Shown in pieces: positions 1 through 8,221 of a DNA stretch of 64,000 nucleotides. The notes below the pieces were generated by a model. It was not told where the DNA came from. It saw only the letters and a list, made by a program, of their open reading frames with translations, and did not search any database. How positions within the stretch are numbered: position 1 is the first letter of the stretch; the number at the start of each line of letters is the position of its first letter. The position numbers and the translations under genes are program-made. The stretch comes from Oligoflexus sp. (GTDB lineage Bacteria > Bdellovibrionota_B > Oligoflexia > Oligoflexales > Oligoflexaceae): NCBI RefSeq assembly GCF_035712445.1, contig NZ_DASTAT010000026.1, positions 1 to 64,000 of the forward strand. The letters run 5' to 3'.

Positions 1-732
1 CCACCAGAAACCCAAAGCCATTCTGCTCACAGGCTTGAAACACAGCATTATTGCAGTAACCCGAATCCGCTCGCAAAAGAGGCCGGCGGCGAACCGCTTG
101 TCGTGGGAGGTGGCGAGCCACCTCACTGATCACAAAGGGAGTATCATCGGCGGTGAACGCATTGCCTTCACGCACATTCAGGTAGTGGAGGAAACCTTTC
201 TGATCAAACACTTCAATGGAATCCAGGCCCCACTCTTTTTTGTAGTTGTAGGCAAGACCCTCCATCTTCACGCCATGCTGCTCGTGACCCGTCGAATCAA
301 TATCCAATTCAAACGTTCTGACGATCGGCTGCGGATATGAAATTCCCCTGCCAGACGGCAGAGCTCCTGATTCAAACGCTGCAATTGAAATCCGGAAAAT
401 TTGCGCAGATAATCGCCATATGTTGTCGAGCCGACCAGGGAGCCATTGACCTCGCGAAACATGGGGTCCGTACGAAGATTGTCCATATCCTCCAGACATT
501 CCGCTCCGCTCAAAAAGCCCAGCAAAAGAGCACGAAATTTATCAAATCCTGAGGCGCCGGAGGCTATCCGCTGGCGAGGCAGAGCCTCGCCAACACGCTC
601 ATGGAGCCGGCTGCCCACAAGCAGCTCGTTGAACAAAAGCAAACCACCGAGTGACGACAAATTCCGGTCCTGAAAAACCACGCGATCCATCATGTCAGCA
701 TCCTGCCTGAAGCAGCCCCTTCCGTGGGGCAT
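1..732 (-). pseudogene. IS1380-group DDE transposase, frameshifted and cut by the window edge
   Basis: Reading leftwards from the ATG at 732, the frame gives a typical IS1380-group N-terminus: a GGLLLFNELL segment, then LLGFLSGAECLEDMDNLRTD. This frame runs to 268, but from about 340 the homologous reading moves to another frame. That frame carries DIDSTGHEQHGVKMEGLAYN with the first catalytic Asp, then LLRADSGYCN with the second, and continues past base 1. A one-base indel near 330-350 therefore separates the N-terminal part from the catalytic DDE part. The open frame also extends upstream of 732 to about 849 without a clear start. The protein would cut and paste an insertion sequence. The copy looks inactive unless the frameshift is a sequencing error. 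The left end of the element lies outside the window. Confidence 0.75.
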
Positions 733-878
733 GCTGCTGAACGATTTACGCTCCTTTGGCCTGACTGTAAATCCGGCAAATTGAAGAATTTTACCCGAGG
801 GTGAAACGGGATCTACGCTTGTACCATAATACAGACCTGGATTTCGTCATGACGACAGGGAAGAGTTTCGGGGATCCA

Positions 879-925
879 GGATGATATATCATCCTTTATA
901 TAACATAAAGGATGATCCTTCATCC
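879..925. repeat. Overlapping GGATGA/TCATCC hairpin cluster
   Basis: Three overlapping inverted repeats use the same hexamer. Bases 879-894 form a perfect 16-bp palindrome (GGATGATATATCATCC). Bases 890-899 pair with 905-914 (catcctttat / ataaaggatg, loop of 5). Bases 910-915 pair with 920-925. It lies in the roughly 500-bp gene-free stretch between the two transposase remnants (733-1231), where no other gene could be supported. It may be an element end, a REP-like unit or a transcription-blocking structure. Confidence 0.6.
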
Positions 926-1231
926 CTAGGATAGGCGAAGAACTTGCTTCCAGAAGAAAAAGTCTCAAAATGCAAGGCATCCCTTTGTAAAAAAAGCAAA
1001 ACCGTACCAACCAAGTTCCAAGAGTCGAGCGTTGCCACTGAAGGGAGCTAAGGGACATTGAGTACGCCCAGCCTCTAGGCAATCCAAACCACATAACTTA
1101 TTCGAACCAGGCCTTGTGAATGCAGCAGACTGACCCGACAAAGCTCACAAAATACAAAAATAACTTGCCGCAGATGCAAATCCCGCCGAGCCAGGCGAGC
1201 CCATTCCAGGCCACTCAGCACCAATCTTCAG

Positions 1232-1436
1232 CTACAACTCGCATTTTGACCCCGGCCCGAGCGGGCGGAGCAGCAGGCATTCCCAGCAGATCTGTCCAGC
1301 ATCCCTCACGCAGCGGTAAATCGTGGTATGGTCGACTTCAAGCCCACTTTCCGCGGCCATCTCCTCCAAATCGCGATACCTCAGCTTGTAGCTTAGATGC
1401 CAGCGGACGATAAACATAGAGGCAGGCGACTCGTAA
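1232..1436 (-). pseudogene. IS6-family transposase fragment
   Basis: The minus-strand frame encodes FIVRWHLSYKLRYRDLEEM followed by ESGLEVDHTTIYRCV. This is the N-terminal helix-turn-helix block of IS6-family (DDE) transposases, where the usual form is VRWYLRY..SYRDLEEMM.ERG..VDHTTIYRWV. After the HTTIYR motif the frame loses similarity and stops at 1232, so the whole catalytic DDE domain is missing. A stop codon upstream near 1437 limits the frame. It is a non-functional remnant. With the IS1380-group wreck at 1-732 it marks this end of the window as an insertion-prone zone. Confidence 0.7.
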
Positions 1437-1556
1437 AACTATGAAGGTTCTCCCTCCCACTCGTTTATATTCCATGCTTTTATGGATTGTTCCCTGCAGC
1501 CTATTTTTGTAGAAGAGACACATCGGCAAAGGTCCAATATTTACCGGGAGGTTCTC

Positions 1557-1967
1557 ATGGCAAAGGCAGGAAGTGTTATGCGTTTGTCCGGTATGATGGC
1601 TCTGTTCCTGATGCCGGTCATGGCTCAGGGGGGAGAGCAGGACGCCTGTCTTCAGATGCAAAAGAAAATGGATAGCATGATGGAGATGATGAAGTCTCAT
1701 CATGAGATGATGGCCAACCAGTGGGTAGTGGCTGGTGACACGATCTATACCCTGATTCAAGGGCGTCTGCAGAAGTTGAGCCCCAGCCTTCAAACCAGCC
1801 GGGACGTTGCTCTGGATGAGCTGGTTCCCACTCCGGATAGTGGAATGGCTGCAGCTGGCCTGATGCCTGATTTGAAAGTATCGGACGGTGCAGTTTTTGT
1901 GGTCTGGCATGGGTATCTTCTGAAATTTGATGCGGATCTTTCCTTACTGGCAAAAACGAAGCTTTAA
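1557..1967 (+). CDS. Small secreted Met/His-rich protein
   Basis: I choose the ATG at 1557 because GGGAGG lies just upstream and the codon opens a signal peptide (MRLSGMMALFLMPVMAQG). The frame also extends upstream to 1482 without such features. The mature protein is about 110 residues. It starts with a Met/His-rich stretch (MQKKMDSMMEMMKSHHEMM) that could bind a soft metal such as copper. It then has two short beta-type motifs, GDTIYTLIQGRLQKLSP and VVWHGYLLKFDADLSLL, which resemble single blades of YVTN-like propeller repeats. The pairing suggests a small periplasmic protein, possibly metal responsive. No family could be named and the function is unknown. Confidence 0.6.
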   Translation: MAKAGSVMRLSGMMALFLMPVMAQGGEQDACLQMQKKMDSMMEMMKSHHEMMANQWVVAGDTIYTLIQGRLQKLSPSLQTSRDVALDELVPTPDSGMAAAGLMPDLKVSDGAVFVVWHGYLLKFDADLSLLAKTKL

Positions 1968-2029
1968 GAGAGGCTGGCTTGAAGGCTGGGGATCGACGCA
2001 GGGCAGGCGCATGATAGGGATGCACTGGG

Positions 2030-3550
2030 TTAAAGGAGCCATTCGATGGGAAGCCAGGACATGATCTTAAGACCCAAACGCAGCCAAAATCCAGTTCCAG
2101 GTTCTTCATCAAGTCTGACTTCACGGCCGTCTCGTAGTCCGATCCAATAGAGCCCTCCATCATCGGCAAGTCGGACTTCGTAGGCCTGATGATCGATTCT
2201 GCGATCGAAAACCGATTGAATATCCCTGGCAAGATTGGGGCTGTCTATCACAAAGCCGAGTTCTGTGTTCAGATCAGCCGATCTCGGATCAAAATTGAAC
2301 GACCCAATAAAAATCCGATTCACGTCAATCCCCATTGTCTTGGCGTGTAAACTTGTCTGCGAGCTTCCCCTCCCTATTCCCTCCGTTTGGATGCGTGGCG
2401 TCGCGTTTCTGAACTCGTATAGCTCGACATTCAATTGCAGGAGTGGTTTTCGGTATTTTGCATAACCGGCATGAACAACGGCCACATCAGTAGCCTCGAG
2501 GGCATTCGTTAAGACTCTTATCTTAACTCCCTGGGCCGCAAGCGCGGCGAAGGCGTCCACGCCATCATCCGTCGGCACAAAGTAAGGCGAGACGATATCC
2601 ATCCGCTGTTCCACCGGGCCCATCGCATCCCTTAAGCGCTGCAGAAGCATGGATTTCGGTGGTGCTTTGCCTAAACCCTTGGCAGGATCATCACTCACCA
2701 TATACGTGCCGGCCCATTCCAGATTGAGCTGCCCGTTCTTCAGCTCCTGCACAAAGGTTGAACTGCGCACGGTATCCAGGTAATCCTGCGCCTCGGCGCT
2801 TCTCCTTATATTCCCTGCAGTCGCTGCGATATCAGCTTGAGGCTGCTCATCGTCCAGGATCAGGTTCGCGGGATAGGCCGATTGACTCGCCCAGTAACGA
2901 TCAAAATCCTTGGATACATCTTTCACTATGGGCCCCACCGCGAGAACATCGAGATCAACAAAGAGCATATCTGTAGTGACGCCAAAGTACTCATCACCCA
3001 CATTACGCCCACCGATGATGGTGGCTTGATTGTCGGCGGTAAAAGACTTGTTGTGCATGCGCCGATTCAAGCGCCGAAAATCCGTAACATAGCCCATCCA
3101 CCTTGGACCTCGGATCAGGAAAGGATTAAAGAGGCGAACTTCAATATTGGGGTGAGCATCGAGGACCTTAAGAAGGGGATCCATTCCGGAAGTATTATTG
3201 TCATCGAGGAGCAGACGCACGCGAACGCCGCGATCGGCAGCGGCCTGAATGCTCTCCAAGAGCAGGATTCCCGTCGTGTCCTGATGCCAGATGTAATACT
3301 GAATATCAAGGCTCCGCTCCGCAGCTTGAGCCAAAAGTATGCGGGCCGCGAAAGCCTGCCTTGCCTGGCGTAAGGAATAGATTCCTGATTTCCCCTCATG
3401 ACGGGCTGATAGAGGAACAATCGTTTGGCCCATGGCTGTGGAATCCGTATCACGAAATGCAGTCGAAACTGAACGCTGATCCAGAGAAGGAAGCGTCCGG
3501 CATCCCACAAGGCAGAAGAAGATGGAAAGGCGGTTGCAGAATTTCAACAC
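2030..3550 (-). CDS. ClsC-like phospholipase D family lipoprotein (cardiolipin synthase type)
   Basis: The protein has two HKD phospholipase D motifs. Numbered from the preferred start, they are H166-K168-D173 (RMHNKSFTADNQATIIGGRN) and H402-K404-D409 (SLHAKTMGID, then GSFNFDPRS). The order and spacing fit the ClsC/YmdC branch, which makes cardiolipin from phosphatidylglycerol and phosphatidylethanolamine in E. coli. The start is placed at a GTG after AAGGGGG. This gives a short signal peptide with an LVGC lipobox (Cys17), so the enzyme would be membrane anchored. The same frame stays open to an ATG at 3604. ClsC usually acts with a partner acyltransferase-like protein (YmdB/OpgC context), which is not present here. 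Both active sites look intact. Confidence 0.88.
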   Translation of the reverse strand: MLKFCNRLSIFFCLVGCRTLPSLDQRSVSTAFRDTDSTAMGQTIVPLSARHEGKSGIYSLRQARQAFAARILLAQAAERSLDIQYYIWHQDTTGILLLESIQAAADRGVRVRLLLDDNNTSGMDPLLKVLDAHPNIEVRLFNPFLIRGPRWMGYVTDFRRLNRRMHNKSFTADNQATIIGGRNVGDEYFGVTTDMLFVDLDVLAVGPIVKDVSKDFDRYWASQSAYPANLILDDEQPQADIAATAGNIRRSAEAQDYLDTVRSSTFVQELKNGQLNLEWAGTYMVSDDPAKGLGKAPPKSMLLQRLRDAMGPVEQRMDIVSPYFVPTDDGVDAFAALAAQGVKIRVLTNALEATDVAVVHAGYAKYRKPLLQLNVELYEFRNATPRIQTEGIGRGSSQTSLHAKTMGIDVNRIFIGSFNFDPRSADLNTELGFVIDSPNLARDIQSVFDRRIDHQAYEVRLADDGGLYWIGLRDGREVRLDEEPGTGFWLRLGLKIMSWLPIEWLL

Positions 3551-3670
3551 ATTCAAAACCCCCTTGAGACACTGGATAACAAGGGGATAATAGTCAACAC
3601 TCAAGCTTACTCAGTATGGGTTCGACGTGGGTAGGACTATGCTGATCAGCTGAGTTTGCTCCGCAATCTA

Positions 3671-4042
3671 TCACTGCCGACGCCGATGCTGGACTTGAGG
3701 CTGCTCGCGAGTTGATGACACAAAACCCAAGTTTCGATAAAGGAGAGCATTATTCAGACTCAAAAGACCGTCTTCGTTTCTCCACACCAACGCATATTGA
3801 TCGAGGTGCATACTTTGCGATTCGTCATTTAAGTCGCGAACATAATAATGAGTGTTGGCCAGGCTCAAACCAAGACGACCAAATCGGACCAAGCTGAGGG
3901 CAAGAATTTCGGTGGCAATGATACCCTGTTCCTGCTGGCTGTAAAGCAAATTTAACTTTAAGAAAGAATCATCGGCAGGACGCATCTCGTCTGCCAGGAC
4001 GTTAGGAGTTTGGAGAATGAACAGGGTGGATAGAACGATCAT
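3671..4042 (-). CDS. Small secreted hypothetical protein
   Basis: The ATG at 4042 follows GAGGTGA and starts a signal peptide (MIVLSTLFILQTPNVLA, cleavage after LADE). The mature part is about 105 residues with alternating strand-like stretches such as LALSLVRFGRLGLSLAN and HLDQYALVWRNEDGLLSL, as in a few strands of an outer-membrane barrel. The C-terminus is abnormal (QVQHRRRQ) and lacks the terminal aromatic residue of a barrel. The gene may therefore be the N-terminal part of a longer barrel gene that has been cut. No family was recognised. Confidence 0.45.
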   Translation of the reverse strand: MIVLSTLFILQTPNVLADEMRPADDSFLKLNLLYSQQEQGIIATEILALSLVRFGRLGLSLANTHYYVRDLNDESQSMHLDQYALVWRNEDGLLSLNNALLYRNLGFVSSTREQPQVQHRRRQ

Positions 4043-4328
4043 CGACTTGTCACCTCGGGGAATGGTCGCAGGGAAGGGTTGCGGCTTAAGACCCAGATGC
4101 CATGAATTCATCGATGTGAGGAATCTTATAAAGGTGCCTATGTAAATTATTGTCTATTTCATCTTGATGACGGATTTTACTACGAATGCCTCGAGCAGGA
4201 CCCTGGATCGCAATACGCGCCACCTCATGGAGGCAAAGCGGGATTGCATGGAGTTGTCGACAGGGAAAGTCGGAGAGGGAGATGGCCGTATATTCTCTTG
4301 CCATCTGAAATTGACTTCTGAATTTGGT

Positions 4329-4682
4329 TTAGAATCGTTCAACCGGTTCGATAGGTGACCATTTTCGAAAGGTTCCCATGGTCGCTTTGAAAGGCGGCTT
4401 GAAGAAAACAAGCTTGTGATCCCCGAAGACCACCACACCTTCACCACGATTCACACTTGCAATTTTAACTTCCTGCGAAATGTGGCTCTTCATGTTTTTG
4501 GGACAGCTTGCTTCATAGATAAAAACCCGGGAACCTTGCTTTTGCGCTGCTTCAGCTGCTTCCATAACGACTTCATTCGTGTGGATACTGAGCAGTCGAC
4601 CCTGGCTGCCCCATTCGTTCGCGAAGACCTGAGTTTTCGGAGATCGACGATGCATAACGACGATATAGAGATGCTCGCTCAC
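4329..4682 (-). CDS. Small hypothetical protein
   Basis: A frame of up to 164 codons ends at 4329. The N-terminal 45 residues of the longest version look non-coding. A GTG at 4682 gives a compact protein of about 117 residues with normal composition: [52 protein letters not shown] and a basic C-terminus. The Shine-Dalgarno support is weak (GGGAAACC directly before the GTG) and an ATG at 4655 is an alternative. No signal peptide or membrane segment is visible. The alternating alpha and beta pattern suggests a small cytoplasmic domain. The family is not recognised and the gene call itself is uncertain. Confidence 0.4.
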   Translation of the reverse strand: MSEHLYIVVMHRRSPKTQVFANEWGSQGRLLSIHTNEVVMEAAEAAQKQGSRVFIYEASCPKNMKSHISQEVKIASVNRGEGVVVFGDHKLVFFKPPFKATMGTFRKWSPIEPVERF

Positions 4683-4884
4683 GGTTTCCCAATTCAATAG
4701 AGTATGTGAAATATATTCTCTTAAGACTATTGTCGCATATTGGATTAGGCAAGTTTTGCTTGGGTATATAGACCGCTCAAAAGGCTCCGGCGAGGCCATT
4801 GCAATGACCTGCCCAGGACACACCCTGCCCTGCCTCGATCGCCGTCCTTTTCATGCTGGGCGCCCAAAGAAGAGGACACACTGA

Positions 4885-5661
4885 TCAGAGCGGCATCGTA
4901 GGCCTATGGCTGGACTGATTGTAGAGCTCGATCGCTTCCGGCATATGCTTTTGCAAGTCCTCCATGCGACTTTTGGGATCGGGGTGCGTCGAGAGAATCT
5001 GGGGCATCCGCTCTCCTGCTTCGCTCATGCGGTTCCAAAGATTCACGGCCTCCCGTGGATCATAGCCCGCCTTCGCCATGAGCTGGAGGCCGAGCCGATC
5101 GGCTTCTTTTTCCTGCAGACGACTAAACGGCAAACTGATCCCAACCTCGGAACCAATCCCGAGAGCCGCTGCGATCAAATCCCGATAGGCGGAGTTTTGA
5201 TAGGTCAGGCCTACAAGAGACAGAGCCCCCTGCTGCAGCAGTTGTTCGCTCATGCGTTCGGCCGAGTGACGAAGCAGAGCGTGAGCCACTTCATGCCCGA
5301 GCACAGCAGCAAGACCCGCATTATTTTGAGCGTAGGGCAGAAGACCTGTGTAAATGGCAACTTTGCCGCCCGGAAGGCAGAAGGCATTGGCTTGATCATC
5401 GCGCAGGAGAGAAAAGCGCCAATCATAATCCTGCTTCCCACTCACCTGTGCAATCGCCGAGCCAACCTCAACAATCTCACCGGTCTCTCGCGGGTCGTTC
5501 GACACCGGACTCTCCGCCAGAATTTCTTCGTAGGCGTCCGTGCCCATCTGGTTCATTTCTTCATCAGAAATAAGGAGCAGCTGAGGTCGTTTGGAATCTG
5601 CAGATTGACCGCAGCCAAAACAAAGAGCCGCAGCGCAAAGAATAGAAAAAGTCCGCTTCAT
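4885..5661 (-). CDS. M48-family zinc metalloprotease, lipoprotein
   Basis: The HEVAH zinc motif is present (His123, Glu124, His127), and the third ligand Glu186 lies in an EKEADRLG helix, as in M48 peptidases of the LoiP/BepA/YcaL group. The ATG at 5661 is preferred over 5670 because GAGGG lies 9 bases upstream. It gives a signal peptide with lipobox CFGC (Cys17), so the enzyme would be anchored in the envelope. The length of about 258 residues fits single-domain M48B/C members without TPRs. E. coli relatives degrade misassembled outer-membrane proteins, and a similar quality-control role is likely here. It has no obvious operon partner and the active site is complete. Confidence 0.88.
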   Translation of the reverse strand: MKRTFSILCAAALCFGCGQSADSKRPQLLLISDEEMNQMGTDAYEEILAESPVSNDPRETGEIVEVGSAIAQVSGKQDYDWRFSLLRDDQANAFCLPGGKVAIYTGLLPYAQNNAGLAAVLGHEVAHALLRHSAERMSEQLLQQGALSLVGLTYQNSAYRDLIAAALGIGSEVGISLPFSRLQEKEADRLGLQLMAKAGYDPREAVNLWNRMSEAGERMPQILSTHPDPKSRMEDLQKHMPEAIELYNQSSHRPTMPL

Positions 5662-5767
5662 GATGATCATCCCTCAAAAGAACCTGATTGAGTTGGCAAA
5701 AGGTCAAGCTGGCATTACTCGCCCCATCCGAACTTGAAGCAACTTTCGTGCTAGTTTCCTGTTCACC

Positions 5768-6225
5768 TTGCACGTAGCCCCGGCCGCTGTACCTGACAAG
5801 CAGAGGGGATCGGCGCTCGTCCACAAAGAGTCACAGGCGAAACGAGAAGATGATACTTCCTCTGCACTCAACATAGGACCAAGGCATCTTGAGGCACTGC
5901 CCTGGGCCTTTGAAGAAATCGTCCGCCGGCATCCCATGCTCCAATCCAACTTCGTCGTTCAGGACGGCATGACCGTGATGAAGACTGCGGATCGCCTCCT
6001 TGATGTCGTGGAGATCGATCTCAGCGGCGAGGCCCTTTGCTGGGTGAAGTGGAGGCTGCGCTCCTGCGCTCATCTTCGATTCAGCAGGCTGTGGCTGTGA
6101 CACGGAACAGCGCGCGCGGAACCAGGGAAATCGATGCTTCTATCGTTCCCCGGAACGAAACCGCTTTCGATCTGCAGAGCGGCAAGATCGAGGGGTACGC
6201 CCCTGCCGCCTTTAAGCATCCGTAA
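5768..6225 (+). pseudogene. Nonribosomal peptide synthetase scar (condensation piece joined to adenylation piece)
   Basis: From about 5840 the plus strand encodes LPWAFEEIVRRHPMLQSNF followed by VVEIDLSGEA. This is the early part of an NRPS condensation domain (..A..ELVRRH..LR..F.., ending V.DLSG). At about 6030 the reading changes frame and becomes LLGEVEAALLRSSSIQQAVA, the A8 region of an adenylation domain (usual form IELGEIEAAL..HP.V..AVV). The catalytic HHxxxDG motif of the condensation domain and nearly the whole adenylation domain are missing, so a large deletion with a frameshift joined the two ends. No carrier or thioesterase domain is seen. It is a dead remnant of a synthetase. Confidence 0.65.
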
Positions 6226-6298
6226 GTTTCACAAGGGCGATACGCTCAAGACTCGCGGCCGTCGCCCGTCCTTCCCGATCGGATGCTGAAGCAGATTT

Positions 6299-7273
6299 TC
6301 AAAATGCGCCAGAGTATTGGAGGCGAGCCTCGTTAACATACTCAAAAACACTTGATTCAGCGTTTTCCCCGTTACTCGAACGGACTTTTCCGGCAAAGTT
6401 CAAGGGTATTTCCACGGGGCCTGCAAAGCTTGCCGAGTTTTCCGTAGACATGATTTCCCCTGAATAGAAGTATTTCGCCCTCTGGATTTTCACAGCAATC
6501 GGTCGTGCACTGTATGCAGCGGCATGCGTAAGCCAATGGCCGCTTGAAAATTTCACCGTATCCTTGGCACTAGTCAGATCCCTAAGATCAAGATCGTAGG
6601 TATAGTCATCGCTGCTCGTTAGCGATCCACCTTCGTAGGTCTTGACCCGATTCGCCACAAGATACCGGCAGTCCTCCGAAACTCTGGTTGCTCCAGATTC
6701 CGCCCGAAGAATAATCTTCCACAGAAGCCCTTGCGAAGGCTACGGCCGCTGCTTTATAGAGCGTTTCCAACTCGGCATCTTCGGCCTTTGTGCGAACGCC
6801 TTTCACCGGCACGTCCACAGTGACCTTCCTGCTGATCTCACGCCCTCCGCATCCTTATATCGAGCGACGAGGTCCACCTTGCCTGGTTTGAGAGCTGTCA
6901 AAACCCGGTCTTTGATTGCGACCACATCTGACTTGCTGTATTCAATCGTGGCCTGCGATGTCGCATCAGTGAATACGCTCCGCTTGTCGGTAAGGCTGAC
7001 TTCAAGTTTCACGGGCACCGATTTTCCCTGACGAAGTTCCATGGTCCGGTTCGCGTTGTCATCGTAGTCATAAGCAACAAGGTCGCTCAAGAATCGCAGT
7101 CTTCCAGGGGCTGGCGAATCGTTGGTGTAATCCACTGTGAAAGATTTTCCAGGGAGAGGATTGTAAGCTGCTGTCACGGAACTCTTCCCAACCCCATTCG
7201 AATAGACCAGCGAAATCCATACAAGCCGGCCAGGCAGAGCACGACCCATGTCAGTCTTTGCAGAGGAGAACAC
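6299..7273 (-). pseudogene. Frameshifted surface-type protein gene with a bacterial Ig-like (BIG2-like) segment
   Basis: Three minus-strand frames join into one protein: 7273-6803, 6818-6606 and 6658-6299. The first contains ATIEYSKSDVVAIKDRVLTA followed by LKPGKVDLVARYKDAEG. This matches the pattern of a BIG2-type immunoglobulin-like repeat (s.d..ia.v...G.vta...G.atitA...g). Frame changes occur near 6840 (after YKDAEG, continuing KVTVDVPVKG) and near 6660-6690 (continuing NRVKTYEGGSLTSSDDYTYD). The 5' end is also damaged, since no signal peptide was found upstream of 7273. Intact relatives are usually exported adhesin-like or lipoprotein repeats. The function is unknown and the gene is almost certainly inactive. 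Confidence 0.6.
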
Positions 7274-7533
7274 AGTATCTGGTGGATGTCACGCAGTTCA
7301 AGAATGCCTTGATCCTTTCCAAGCACAAGAGTCGGAACATGGAGACCAGGTCGGAATGCAGACCGCCTGCTTTCTGAGCAGCCTTACTTGTTGTCCCATT
7401 CCTAATACGCGCTCACGAAGAGTTTTCTGAACCTCGAGCAGTTAAGAAAATTTTCTCGACTCGCGCGTGCATCTCAAAATTCCCTATGCTCCGTGAAAGT
7501 GCCGGCAGCCAAGGAAATCCGCTATTCATAGAA
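7274..7533. other. Intergenic stretch, no gene supported
   Basis: This stretch lies between the degraded Ig-like gene and the promoter of the Ala-rich gene. Minus-strand readings near 7280-7330 may be further debris of the degraded gene. No intact coding sequence, RNA gene or strong repeat was seen. Confidence 0.4.
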
Positions 7534-7575
7534 TTGATCGCCTTTAAGGCTCAGGTATTATCTGAATAGATCAGA
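7534..7575 (+). promoter_or_regulatory. Candidate sigma-70 type promoter with adjacent inverted repeat
   Basis: TTGATC (7534-7539) and TATTAT (7556-7561) are 16 bases apart and resemble -35 and -10 boxes. Directly after lies TCTGA-ATAGA-TCAGA (7561-7575), a 5-bp-arm inverted repeat that could be an operator. The Ala-rich gene starts at 7627 behind a strong AAGGAGG. The call is pattern based. Confidence 0.4.
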
Positions 7576-7626
7576 CTTTTCTTTTCATATAAGAATCACT
7601 GCTGAACACGACAAGGAGGATATCAT

Positions 7627-8148
7627 ATGAGCTTGAATGGAATTCCCAAGAGCCTGCTTTTCACCCTTATGGGCGTCTGCTTTTCCATGACTGTAGCGAC
7701 TTCCAAAGGAATGGCAGCGGATCTCAACTATGTGGAAGACAATCAGAACGCCTCTGTTCAAGATGAAAGCACCGAGTATGTGGAACGAGCCGCGATCGCT
7801 GAATCCATCGCCAAGGCCCGAGCCGAGCTCGGCGTGGCCATCTCCAAAGCGAATGCCATGGCTGTCGGCGTGGGGGGGCCGGCGATCGCACGGGCACTTT
7901 CCCAAGCGAATGTCAGCCTGGGGCAAGCGTTCGCCCTGTCATCCGCCACTGCAATTTCTCCGTCCCGAGCCGCTGCTATTGCCAAATCCCTAAGTATCGC
8001 CCAAGCTGTCCTGGGTGAAGCTTATGCGAAATCCAGCTCGCTCGCTGTCAGCACCGGGGGCCCTGCTGTCGCGGTATCCATCTCCATCGCCATGACCTTC
8101 GTGGGGACTGCTATCGCAGAGTCCGAAGCTATTGCGGTGGGCGGCTGA
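7627..8148 (+). CDS. Secreted Ala-rich protein with four tandem repeats of about 31 residues
   Basis: The ATG follows AAGGAGG and opens a signal peptide (LLFTLMGVCFSMTVATSKGMA, residues about 10-30). After a short acidic linker come four repeats: residues 57-88, 89-119, 120-149 and a shorter one at 150-173. The consensus is roughly SIAxAxxxLGxAxAxSxAxAVSxGGPAxA. Each unit has an Ala-rich helix or strand with small residues at alternate positions, closed by a GGPA or SPSRA turn. Such low-complexity regular repeats suggest a fibrous or self-assembling extracellular protein. No known family was recognised. The next gene encodes a small Cys-rich secreted protein, separated by a hairpin at 8157-8182, and the pair is probably co-transcribed. 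Confidence 0.75.
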   Translation: MSLNGIPKSLLFTLMGVCFSMTVATSKGMAADLNYVEDNQNASVQDESTEYVERAAIAESIAKARAELGVAISKANAMAVGVGGPAIARALSQANVSLGQAFALSSATAISPSRAAAIAKSLSIAQAVLGEAYAKSSSLAVSTGGPAVAVSISIAMTFVGTAIAESEAIAVGG

Positions 8149-8156
8149 ACCTCCCT

Positions 8157-8182
8157 GGAGATGGACGCTCGTGTCCATCTCC
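8157..8182 (+). promoter_or_regulatory. Perfect 10-bp-stem hairpin between two co-directional genes
   Basis: GGAGATGGAC (8157-8166) pairs exactly with GTCCATCTCC (8173-8182) around a 6-base loop. It begins 9 bases after the stop of the Ala-rich gene and has no following T-run. It fits an attenuator or mRNA-stabilising structure better than a complete terminator, and would let the first gene be expressed more than the second. Confidence 0.55.
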
Positions 8183-8221
8183 CTATCCAGAAGAAGATGC
8201 TTAGTATTAAAGGCCATACTT

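Noticed and set aside
813..1094. Minus-strand open frame of about 93 codons
   Set aside because: It overlaps the palindrome cluster, has no Shine-Dalgarno, and its composition is irregular with no recognisable motif.
7627..8148. Possible CRISPR or DNA repeat from the regular Ala-rich gene
   Set aside because: The regularity is at protein level. The DNA units vary in sequence and have no constant spacers. No CRISPR array was seen anywhere in the window.
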